Assembly: GCA_003524335.1 (NCBI GenBank)
Contig: DQHV01000367.1
Coordinates: 3,935 to 8,977 of the forward strand
Source of the DNA: Candidatus Aminicenantota bacterium
GTDB lineage: Bacteria; Acidobacteriota; Aminicenantia; Aminicenantales; UBA8522
Direction: 5' to 3'
Length of the DNA: 5,043 nt
The notes under the pieces were generated by a model. That model did not search any database and was not told the origin of the DNA. It saw only the letters and a program-made list of their open reading frames with translations. A program made the translations under genes and the position numbers. How positions within the stretch are numbered: position 1 is the first letter of the stretch; the number at the start of each line of letters is the position of its first letter. Below are positions 1 to 5,043 of the stretch, one piece after another.

Positions 1-1
1 G

Positions 2-412
2 GGCTTCGGGGCCGAAGGCGCCGAGTTCGGCGTTCCCGGCGGCGTCGACTACGGCCTGACCGGAGGCGGCCTGTCGGCGAACCTCCTCGGCGCCGAGCTC
101 TATGGCATCATCGGCGAGGTCGAGCCCGTCGTCCACGCTATCGGCGAGGTCCGGGCTCCCCGTCTCGTCAGGAAGGTGGAGCCGGAATATTCCGTACTTG
201 CCCGGGAGGCCCGGATCGAGGGGGTCGTCATCCTCGAGGCGACGACCGACATCCATGGCCGAGTGACGGCCGTCCGGGTCCTGCAGTCGGTCCCGCTCCT
301 CGACGATGCCGCCGTCGTGGCCGTCAAGCAGTGGGTCTATGAGCCGCTCATGGTCAACGGCCGTCCCCGCCCCGTGACCTTCACCGTGACCGTCCGCTTC
401 GTCCTGAAATAG
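2..412 (+). CDS. TonB-family energy transducer, C-terminal domain (5'-truncated by window edge)
   Basis: The reading frame is open from base 2 to the TAG at 410-412 and gives 136 residues, so the start lies upstream of the window. The first ~50 residues are rich in Gly, Ala and Glu and look like a linker. From about residue 52 (APRLVRKVEPEYSVLAREAR) the sequence follows the TonB C-terminal pattern: VEPEYSVLAREARIEG, then VVILEATTDIHGRVTAVRVL, then LLDDAAVVAVKQWVYEPLMV and NGRPRPVTFTVTVRF at the end. In known TonB proteins this periplasmic domain contacts outer-membrane partners and passes on energy from ExbB/ExbD; in Acidobacteriota-like genomes the same domain often ends other envelope proteins, so the partner is unknown here. 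A GTG at 176 is in frame, but starting there would cut off the first part of the domain, so I treat it as internal. No ExbB/ExbD genes are visible. Confidence 0.85.
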   Translation, partial: GFGAEGAEFGVPGGVDYGLTGGGLSANLLGAELYGIIGEVEPVVHAIGEVRAPRLVRKVEPEYSVLAREARIEGVVILEATTDIHGRVTAVRVLQSVPLLDDAAVVAVKQWVYEPLMVNGRPRPVTFTVTVRFVLK

Positions 413-419
413 GGGACAA

Positions 420-448
420 GGGGACATGTACCTCCGGTACGTGTCCCC
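420..448. repeat. Palindromic GGGGACA-type intergenic hairpin
   Basis: GGGGACATGTACC (420-432) and GGTACGTGTCCCC (436-448) pair over 13 bp with a single G-T wobble around a 3-base loop. A further GGGGACA word begins at 412, overlapping the last base of the TonB stop codon. The arm has no T-run after it, so it resembles a REP-like repeat more than a classical terminator. Similar GGGGAC-rich palindromes are known as repeated intergenic elements in several bacterial groups, some of them linked to REP-associated tyrosine transposases (RAYTs); membership of such a family is an inference here. Confidence 0.7.
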
Positions 449-458
449 GTTCTTGTGC

Positions 459-490
459 GGGACTGTCCCCGCAGGGGACTGTCCCTCTTT
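459..490 (+). terminator. Probable rho-independent terminator made of GGGACTGTCCC repeats
   Basis: GGGACTGTCCCC (459-470) and GGGGACTGTCCC (474-485) fold around the 3-base loop GCA with one central T-T mismatch, and the 3' arm is followed by the T-rich TCTTTGATTT. It lies 46 bases after the TonB stop and just before the tRNA promoter, where a terminator would insulate the two units. The two arms are also direct copies of GGGACTGTCCC, so each arm is itself nearly palindromic and an alternative cruciform is possible. Confidence 0.55.
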
Positions 491-493
491 GAT

Positions 494-522
494 TTGACAT
501 AAAATACGGATTCGTTTACCTT
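494..522 (+). promoter_or_regulatory. Probable sigma-70-type promoter of tRNA-Thr
   Basis: A perfect -35 box TTGACA (494-499) is followed after 17 bases by a weak -10 candidate TACCTT (517-522). A GC-rich stretch (CGGGC, 526-530) follows where transcription would begin, which is the kind of discriminator seen at stable-RNA promoters. The predicted start would be about 10 bases before the mature tRNA. A -10 at CTTAAT (520-525) is the alternative but gives a 20-base spacer. Confidence 0.5.
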
Positions 523-538
523 AATCGGGCCTCTCGAC

Positions 539-614
539 GCCAGCGTAGCTCAGTCGGTAGAGCAGCTGATTCGTAATCAGCAGGTCGGAGGTTCGATCCC
601 TCTCGCTGGCTCCA
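539..614 (+). tRNA. tRNA-Thr (anticodon CGT)
   Basis: A full cloverleaf can be drawn over 76 bases. The acceptor stem is GCCAGCG (539-545) with CGCTGGC (604-610), followed by discriminator T and an encoded CCA (612-614). The D stem is GCTC/GAGC, and the anticodon stem is GCTGA/TCAGC with loop TTCGTAA, giving anticodon CGT, which reads the Thr codon ACG. A five-base variable loop AGGTC precedes the T arm GGAGG-TTCGATC-CCTCT, whose outermost pair is G-T. It has its own likely promoter upstream. Its 3' three-quarters are repeated at 3601-3657, so the gene is a candidate integration site. Confidence 0.95.
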
Positions 615-649
615 ACGATTTCCCCCGCCCGAGCATGGGCCATCACCGG

Positions 650-679
650 TTGACTTCCCGCCCATCCCTCTGTTAGTCT
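650..679 (+). promoter_or_regulatory. Probable promoter of the kinase gene
   Basis: TTGACT (650-655, five of six matches to the -35 consensus) is followed 18 bases later by TAGTCT (674-679), preceded by TG at 671-672 in the position of an extended -10. A start near 686 would leave a short leader of about 20 bases before the TTG start codon at 708. The kinase gene therefore probably has its own promoter and does not depend on read-through from the tRNA. Confidence 0.45.
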
Positions 680-695
680 GAGGCCAAGCTAGAGT

Positions 696-702
696 AGGGG
701 AG
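696..702 (+). promoter_or_regulatory. Shine-Dalgarno site that fixes the TTG start of the kinase
   Basis: AGGGGAG ends five bases before the TTG at 708. It supports this rare start over the in-frame ATG at 813, which has no comparable site and would remove the N-terminal zinc ribbon. Confidence 0.7.
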
Positions 703-707
703 TTCGC

Positions 708-3491
708 TTGGCCAATAAGTGCCCGATCTGCCATTCCGACAATCCTGATTCCCTGAAATTCTGCGGGGAGTGCGGCACTCCGTTGCCTCTGCCCCAAGGC
801 CATTCTCAGGCTATGACGGAGACGCTTCAAACGCCGGTCCATGAACTGACTACCGGTTCGACATTCGCCGGGCGCTTCCAGGTCATCGAGGAGCTGGGCC
901 ACGGCGGCATGGGCAAGGTCTACAAGGTTTTTGACACGAAGATCAAAGAGAAGGTCGCCCTCAAGCTTATCCGGCCGGAGGTCGCCTCGGATAAGGACAC
1001 GATCGAGCGGTTCTCGAACGAGATCCGGCTGGCCCGGAAGATCGGCCACCGGAATGTCTGTCGGATGTTCGACCTCGGCGAGGCGGAAGGCGCCCACTTC
1101 ATCACCATGGAATATGTCCACGGCGAGGACCTCAAGAGCATGATCCGCATGTCCGGCAGCCTGAGCGTGGGCATGCTATTGAGCGTCGGGAAGCAGGTTG
1201 CGGACGGGCTGGCCGAGGCCCACAGTCTGGGCGTTATTCACCGCGACCTCAAGCCCCAGAACATCATGATCGACAAGAACGGCAACGCCAAGGTCATGGA
1301 CTTCGGGATCGCCCGGTCGGTCCGGGAGAAAGGGATCACCGGTCCGAGCGTCATGATCGGGACGCCCGAATACATGAGTCCGGAGCAGGCCGAAGCCAAA
1401 GAGGTCGACCTTCGATCCGACCTCTATTCCCTGGGAATCATCCTTTATGAGATGGCGACGAACCACGTTCCCTTCGAGGGGGAAACATCCCTCAGTATCG
1501 CCATGAAGCACAAGGGGGAGACGCCAAAAGATCCGAGGAGCCTCAATCCGAATGTCCCGGCCGACCTAAGCGGCGTCATATTAAAGTGCCTCGAGAAGGA
1601 CAAGACCAAGCGATACCAGAGTGCTTCCGACGTCCATTCTGAGCTTGAGAAGATCGAAAAGGGAATCCCGACAACGGAGAGAATCCAGCCCAAAACGAGG
1701 GCTACGACTACAAGAGGAGCGACCGTTACCATTAAAAGACGCTGGATATTGGCGACTTCAGTGCTCATCCTGGCGCTTCTCGCCGCTTTTACTTTCCTAA
1801 TCTGGAGAGGTATCAAGGCCAAAAGAGGGACCGTCTCTGCCCACAACAAGGTACTCGCAGTTTTACCATTTGAGAACCTGGGGCCTATCGAAGATGAATA
1901 TTTTGCGGATGGGATAACGGATGAGATAACGAACAGTCTCTCAACTCTCTATGGAATTGATGTCATCTCCCGCAACAGCGCGGGGCAATATAAAAAGACA
2001 GCGAAGACGATCAAGCAGATCAAAGAGGAGTTGAACGTTGATTATGTTCTTAGCGGAACCGTTCGCTGGGAAAAAGAGTCCGGCCAACTGGGACGAGTGC
2101 GGGTTAGCCCGCACCTTATTCGGACCGAAGATGATACCCAAGTTTGGTCAAATACCTACGATCAAGCGGTGGAAGATATTTTTGGGATCCAAACAAGAAT
2201 CGCTGACAACGTTATCAAGCAACTTGACTTCACCATCCTTGAACCTGAGCGAAGAATATTGGAAGCCCGCCCTACAAATAACCCCGAGGCGTATGATTGC
2301 TTTCTTCGCGCGAATAGCCTGGCACCCGTCGATACCTTATCCCCTCAGGAATGTGAACTAGCGATTGGCTTGTATGAAAAAGCAGTCCGTCTGGACCCGA
2401 AATTCGTTCAAGCCTATATCGCGCTTTCTGTATTCCATAGCGCTGTGTATCATGCAGGGATAGATAGGACGGAGGCGCGACTAGCTAAATCAAAGGCCGC
2501 AGTGGATAGGGCGCTTGAGCTTGCGCCGGATTTGCCCGGGGGAAAGAAAGCGTTGGCCTATTATTACTACTGGGGTTATTTGGATTATGATCGCGCCCTC
2601 GAAATATTGGAATCTGTCCGGAGGGCAAGGCCAAATAATCCGCCAACTTTCATTGGGTTTATTCAAAGGCGGAAAGGAAAATGGACCGACGCTCTAGGCA
2701 TTCTGGAAGACGTTTTCAAACTCAATCCCCGAGATTCAGAGGCAGCTTCGGAAATAGCACTCACCAAAATGAGTATGCGCAAATATGAGGACGCCGAGTC
2801 CTGGGAAGACCGATCCCTTTCACTCAATCCCCAATATATTCAAGCCAAGGCGGATAAGGCTCGTAGTTTGTATCTTCGGACGGGAACTACTGAAGAGGCA
2901 GGGGCTCTTGTGAAGGCACTGACCCCGGGTCCGTGGAGTGACTATCTCGGGGTCCTCCTGGCAACGGCGGACAGAGACTGGAAGTCAGTTCTGGATAAGC
3001 TCGACTCCATTTCTCTTGATAGTTTCGATGTTTTTTCGTTATCTTATTTCGATAAGAATCTTGCTTACGCACAAGCATTTCTTGCACAAAAAGATTCTTC
3101 TAATGCTAGACGGTATGCCGATCTGGCACGGGCGGCTTCGGATAAATCAGTGAATGAGAATCCCGTGGACCCAAGGTATCATTCCTCGCTTGGCCTTGCG
3201 TATGCCTATTTGGGACGAAAAGACGAGGCCATTCGGGAGGGATACCAGGCCGTAACCCTTTATCCGATATCCAAAGATGCATTGAATGGCCCTAGTTTTG
3301 TGGTGAATCTCGCTCAGATCTTTGTTATTACGGGAGAATATGAAAAGGGCCTCGAAAAATTAGAGTTCCTAATGTCCATTCCGGCCGGATATTATATCTC
3401 TGCCGGCTCACTCCGAAAGGATCCCGCTTGGGATCCCCTCCGCGACCAGCCACGGTTCAGGCGGCTTATAGAAAAATACTCGTTAGATTGA
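708..3491 (+). CDS. Membrane-anchored Ser/Thr protein kinase with N-terminal zinc ribbon, TolB-N-like domain and TPRs
   Basis: This 927-residue protein has five modules. (1) A zinc ribbon at residues 5-22 (C5, C8, C19, C22). (2) A complete Hanks-type kinase domain, about 57-317: glycine loop GHGGMGKV 64-71, ATP-binding K86, helix-C E105, HRDLKPQN 178-185 with catalytic D180, DFG 198-200, SPE 224-226 and R302. All catalytic residues are present, so it should be active. (3) One membrane helix at 346-366 after KRR. (4) A TolB-N-like domain, about 381-508 (VLPFENLG, EYFADGITDEI, YVLSGTVRW, DIFGIQTRIAD), of the type often joined to TPRs in cyclase- and kinase-linked receptors. (5) TPR-like helix pairs across about 550-890, ending in DPAWDPLRDQPRFRRL. 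The kinase should be cytoplasmic and the TPR sensor periplasmic; ligand and substrates are unknown. The start is TTG, chosen from the Shine-Dalgarno site and the zinc ribbon. Base composition falls sharply after about 1740. The gene lies alone between a tRNA and its partial copy. Confidence 0.93.
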   Translation: MANKCPICHSDNPDSLKFCGECGTPLPLPQGHSQAMTETLQTPVHELTTGSTFAGRFQVIEELGHGGMGKVYKVFDTKIKEKVALKLIRPEVASDKDTIERFSNEIRLARKIGHRNVCRMFDLGEAEGAHFITMEYVHGEDLKSMIRMSGSLSVGMLLSVGKQVADGLAEAHSLGVIHRDLKPQNIMIDKNGNAKVMDFGIARSVREKGITGPSVMIGTPEYMSPEQAEAKEVDLRSDLYSLGIILYEMATNHVPFEGETSLSIAMKHKGETPKDPRSLNPNVPADLSGVILKCLEKDKTKRYQSASDVHSELEKIEKGIPTTERIQPKTRATTTRGATVTIKRRWILATSVLILALLAAFTFLIWRGIKAKRGTVSAHNKVLAVLPFENLGPIEDEYFADGITDEITNSLSTLYGIDVISRNSAGQYKKTAKTIKQIKEELNVDYVLSGTVRWEKESGQLGRVRVSPHLIRTEDDTQVWSNTYDQAVEDIFGIQTRIADNVIKQLDFTILEPERRILEARPTNNPEAYDCFLRANSLAPVDTLSPQECELAIGLYEKAVRLDPKFVQAYIALSVFHSAVYHAGIDRTEARLAKSKAAVDRALELAPDLPGGKKALAYYYYWGYLDYDRALEILESVRRARPNNPPTFIGFIQRRKGKWTDALGILEDVFKLNPRDSEAASEIALTKMSMRKYEDAESWEDRSLSLNPQYIQAKADKARSLYLRTGTTEEAGALVKALTPGPWSDYLGVLLATADRDWKSVLDKLDSISLDSFDVFSLSYFDKNLAYAQAFLAQKDSSNARRYADLARAASDKSVNENPVDPRYHSSLGLAYAYLGRKDEAIREGYQAVTLYPISKDALNGPSFVVNLAQIFVITGEYEKGLEKLEFLMSIPAGYYISAGSLRKDPAWDPLRDQPRFRRLIEKYSLD

Positions 3492-3531
3492 TACAGCCGG
3501 CTCAGACGAAGGCGTGGCAGCTCGTCGTGGG

Positions 3532-3553
3532 TGAGCACAATCTGAGCACAATC
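3532..3553. repeat. Perfect tandem 11-bp repeat TGAGCACAATC x2
   Basis: TGAGCACAATC occupies 3532-3542 and again 3543-3553 with no spacer or mismatch. It lies 40 bases after the kinase stop and 47 bases before the tRNA remnant. One helical turn between copies fits a protein binding the same DNA face twice, for example an integrase arm-type site or an operator; this role is an inference. Confidence 0.75.
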
Positions 3554-3600
3554 GATTTTACAGTCCGTCAAAATTAATCATTATCAGTTAGATAAAACAC

Positions 3601-3657
3601 TAGAGCAGTTGGTTCGTAATCAGCAGGTCGGAGGTTCGATCCCTCTCGCTGGCTCCA
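3601..3657 (+). pseudogene. tRNA-Thr 3' fragment (likely att repeat)
   Basis: This stretch copies tRNA-Thr(CGT) from within the D arm through the 3' CCA, but the 5' acceptor strand and most of the D loop are missing, so it cannot give a functional tRNA. It differs from the intact gene at only two positions, 3609 (C to T) and 3612 (A to G), both in the 5' arm of the anticodon stem and both compatible with wobble pairing (GTTGG with TCAGC). Identity continues four bases beyond CCA (to 3660) and then stops. Upstream identity stops abruptly at 3601. Confidence 0.85.
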
Positions 3658-3670
3658 ACGTTCCTTGCCT

Positions 3671-3700
3671 TTGACTTCGGTCTATCTCAGGCGGTATCCT
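3671..3700 (+). promoter_or_regulatory. Possible promoter of the downstream operon
   Basis: TTGACT (3671-3676) and TATCCT (3695-3700) are separated by 18 bases and match the -35 and -10 consensus at five and four of six positions. They begin 14 bases after the tRNA remnant. Transcription would start about 3707, right at the GTG chosen for the next gene, which would make that mRNA nearly leaderless. If the gene really starts at TTG 3665 this promoter cannot serve it. Confidence 0.3.
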
Positions 3701-3706
3701 TGCCCC

Positions 3707-4444
3707 GTGAAGTTAAAAAGCGAGTGGATTCAGGCCGGCTTCTTCTTGATCACGGAAGCGGCCGCTCCTCCGAGCGATCAACCATTCCTTCCTCCGCGAA
3801 TCATCACGGCCAGCACCTGCATCGCCGAGGCATATCCTGGCTATTGGGCGTTGCCAGGCGGAGAGGTGTGGTCAGACGGGGGGACTCGGCCGGCAACGCT
3901 GGCTGATGCCCCAAAAGAACTGAAGCTCACCGAATCGCAGTTCGATGATCTGCGCTCGTGGGTCGACCGTGCTCTGGCATCTTCGGATTTGGGCTGGCCG
4001 AACGTGTTCCTGAACCTTCGCGCTGCGCGTGAATTCAAGCGCCGGTTCATGCATGCCATTTCCGGAGTGCACCTCATCGGCCTGGCCATCGCGTCTGACG
4101 ATGTCGAAGAGTTCACGAGCGACCCGTCCAGCATGGGGGATGTCGCTTCGAAACGACTGCCCCCTGATGATTCGGGCGTCTTCGTCGGCTTTGATGTGCT
4201 CGGGATGGAGTATGGAGCGTCTTTCCACACCTTCTCATGCAACGGCCTCGAAAAAGATTATGTGGAAAAGCTCGGAATAATCTTCAATGCTCACGGTTTG
4301 ATCCCCGATCAGGACCAGGCCCTTGCTGCCGCCGAGTATACGAATCGCGATGAAACACGTGCAGAGCCCGTGCCCTGGTTCGCGGTGAAGTTATATGAAT
4401 ACGACCTAGTCAATTCGGTTTCGGAGGTGTCTGGTGGCGTCTGA
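3707..4444 (+). CDS. Conserved-looking protein of unknown function, first gene of an operon
   Basis: I do not recognise this 245-residue protein. It appears soluble: no signal peptide or clear membrane helix. Patches that look structured are MKLKSEWIQAGFFLI at the N-terminus, GYWALPGGEVW at 45-55, a helical segment at about 76-118, VGFDVLGMEYGASFHTFSCN at 160-179, FNAHGLIPD at 193-201 and PWFAVKLYEYD at 223-233. The coding potential is supported by length, codon-like composition and the tight coupling to the next gene. The start is uncertain: GTG 3707 gives a natural MKLK start with a weak AGGCGG 12 bases ahead, while TTG 3665 would add 14 residues, lies only eight bases after the tRNA remnant and has no Shine-Dalgarno site. 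The frame has a stop at 3617-3619 inside the remnant. Its last 11 bases overlap the next gene, whose C-terminal half looks like an immunity protein, so a toxin-immunity role for this pair is possible but unproven. Confidence 0.75.
   Translation: MKLKSEWIQAGFFLITEAAAPPSDQPFLPPRIITASTCIAEAYPGYWALPGGEVWSDGGTRPATLADAPKELKLTESQFDDLRSWVDRALASSDLGWPNVFLNLRAAREFKRRFMHAISGVHLIGLAIASDDVEEFTSDPSSMGDVASKRLPPDDSGVFVGFDVLGMEYGASFHTFSCNGLEKDYVEKLGIIFNAHGLIPDQDQALAAAEYTNRDETRAEPVPWFAVKLYEYDLVNSVSEVSGGV
4423..4427 (+). promoter_or_regulatory. Shine-Dalgarno site fixing the GTG start at 4434
   Basis: GGAGG ends six bases before the GTG at 4434 and lies inside the end of the preceding gene. It supports an 11-base overlap of the two genes and translational coupling. 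Confidence 0.75.
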
Positions 4445-5021
4445 AGCCTATATGGTTGTTATTGCGTCATACGATCCTGAACGAAAGATTACGGCGATCA
4501 TGAGAATCAGAGAGGTGACGGGCTTGGGAATCGCCGACGCAAAATCGCTATTGGATAATGTTCCCTCGACCCTTATGGATGGCATGTATCTGGAACAAGC
4601 CGTGCAACTTTCCGACTTGCTCAAAGAAATGGGGATAGGCGCTGAAATCAAAATAGACAAATCCAATGAGCCGGTTCTGAAGAACTTGGACCAAATGAGT
4701 TTCGCTCCGGATCCCAATAAGCCTGTCGTTGTTCATAAGTTCGTGCATGAGTTTTCAGATGGTGATGCCTTAGGAGATTTCCAAGCCGACGGCAATCCCC
4801 CCAGGGGCGCAACCATTAGGTTTGACCTCGAAGGCGAGAACCTCTGGTTGTCCTGCAACCGCGCCGGATGGCAGCATCTGGCTCGGATCTGCGCTGAGAT
4901 GGGAATGCACTCCGAGTTCGAGCACGGGACCCATTTCCATATGCCCTACGACTGGCAGGGCAGCCATAGCCTGGGGCACGAAGTTTCATTTGAACTGATA
5001 GATGACGAGGAAACCGCCTAA
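4434..5021 (+). CDS. Fusion of a ribosomal L7/L12 C-terminal-like domain with an Imm32-like domain
   Basis: The 195-residue protein has two parts. Residues 5-75 follow the fold pattern of the bL12 C-terminal domain: a strand (YMVVIASY), a helix IMRIREVTGLGIADAKSLLD with the hallmark TGLG and AK residues, a short strand, then helix EQAVQLSDLLKEMGIGAEIK. It is not ribosomal L12 itself: the N-terminal dimerisation region and hinge are absent. Residues 126-189 contain IRFDLEGENLWLSCNRAGW, HLARICAEMG, HFHMPYDW and GHEVSFELI, which resembles the GLxxLA...H-hydrophobic-H...S-E-L layout I associate with Imm32-type immunity proteins of polymorphic toxin systems; this assignment is from memory of the pattern and moderate at best. 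The gene starts with GTG after a strong GGAGG, overlaps the previous gene by 11 bases and the next by one, so all three are probably co-translated. No toxin gene is visible in the window. Confidence 0.85.
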   Translation: MASEAYMVVIASYDPERKITAIMRIREVTGLGIADAKSLLDNVPSTLMDGMYLEQAVQLSDLLKEMGIGAEIKIDKSNEPVLKNLDQMSFAPDPNKPVVVHKFVHEFSDGDALGDFQADGNPPRGATIRFDLEGENLWLSCNRAGWQHLARICAEMGMHSEFEHGTHFHMPYDWQGSHSLGHEVSFELIDDEETA

Positions 5022-5043
5022 TGGCAGGACGTCGGGAGCTCTT
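5021..5043 (+). CDS. Start of a third operon gene (truncated by window edge)
   Basis: The TAA stop of the previous gene overlaps an ATG (TAATG), and the frame reads MAGRREL before the window ends. A GAGG at 5007-5010 lies ten bases before the ATG and could serve as a weak Shine-Dalgarno site. Stop-start overlaps of this kind are typical of translational coupling inside operons. Too little sequence is present to say anything about the product. Confidence 0.5.

Larger units (their letters stand above)
618..3660. mobile_element. Putative tRNA-Thr-targeted insertion carrying only the kinase gene
   Basis: Bases 558-617 (tRNA-Thr from the D arm to four bases past CCA) recur at 3601-3660 with 58 of 60 identical, which brackets a 3043-bp unit. 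An intact tRNA at one end and its 3' fragment at the other is the usual footprint of integrases that use tRNA genes as attachment sites. Against it, no integrase or excisionase is present, and the repeat is longer than many att cores. It could be a remnant, an element mobilised in trans, or a decayed tandem tRNA duplication. The exact boundary anywhere inside the 60-bp repeat cannot be fixed. Confidence 0.4.

Noticed and set aside
516..1121. Antisense 201-codon open frame across the tRNA and the kinase start
   Set aside because: Its C-terminal part is the reverse complement of the tRNA (the REGSNLRPADYESAALPTELR-like product is a well-known annotation artefact), and the rest mirrors the kinase-coding strand, which has unmistakable motifs.
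813..3491. Kinase starting at the in-frame ATG 813
   Set aside because: It lacks a Shine-Dalgarno site and would drop the C5/C8/C19/C22 zinc ribbon; TTG 708 has AGGGGAG five bases ahead.
3495..3502. AGCCGGCT palindrome after the kinase stop as a terminator
   Set aside because: It is an 8-bp perfect palindrome with no loop and no following T-run; I see no convincing terminator for the kinase gene.
615..3600. Integrase or transposase gene within the presumed element
   Set aside because: Apart from the kinase, no open frame in this span shows recombinase-like residues; the remaining frames are shadows of the kinase gene.
3601..3657. Second functional tRNA-Thr gene
   Set aside because: The 5' acceptor strand and the D-arm 5' half are missing; bases before 3601 show no match to GCCAGCG, so no cloverleaf can form.
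3841..4242. Two antisense open frames over the unrecognised operon gene
   Set aside because: Both are low-complexity Ser/Arg/Pro-rich products without a ribosome site, while the + strand frame is longer and coupled to the next gene.

Overview
The window looks like chromosomal or accessory DNA from a GC-rich bacterium. A TonB-type energy-transducer C-terminus, a very large zinc-ribbon/Ser-Thr-kinase/TolB-N/TPR receptor, TTG and GTG starts, and short GGGGACA-type palindromes between genes together suggest the Acidobacteriota/Aminicenantes neighbourhood. This placement is an inference from gene style and not proven. All supported genes lie on the + strand.

Layout: (i) 2-412 is the C-terminal part of a TonB-family protein whose start lies outside the window. 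(ii) 412-490 holds two hairpins built on GGGGACA/GGGACTGTCCC words; the second probably acts as a terminator. (iii) 494-614 is a tRNA-Thr(CGT) gene with encoded CCA and a plausible promoter. (iv) 650-3491 is a promoter, a strong Shine-Dalgarno site and a 927-residue membrane-anchored Ser/Thr kinase with a zinc ribbon in front and a TolB-N-like domain plus TPRs behind. (v) 3492-3660 is a short AT-rich gap with a perfect tandem 11-bp repeat, followed by a 57-base copy of the 3' three-quarters of the tRNA-Thr gene. (vi) 3707-5043 is a tightly packed operon: an unrecognised 245-residue protein, a 195-residue protein that appears to fuse a ribosomal L7/L12-C-terminal-like domain to an Imm32-like domain, and the first codons of a third gene that starts at a TAATG overlap.

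The most interesting point is the architecture. The kinase gene sits exactly between an intact tRNA-Thr and a 60-bp direct repeat of its 3' part (58/60 identical, offset 3043 bp). That is the footprint expected of a tRNA-targeted integrative element, yet this one carries only a signalling receptor and no visible integrase. The operon beyond the tRNA remnant looks like accessory (possibly toxin-immunity) cargo, so the tRNA-Thr locus may be an integration hotspot with stacked insertions. The kinase gene also shifts from GC-rich in the kinase part to clearly AT-richer in the sensor part, suggesting a composite origin.

I see no CRISPR array, transposase, rRNA or riboswitch.
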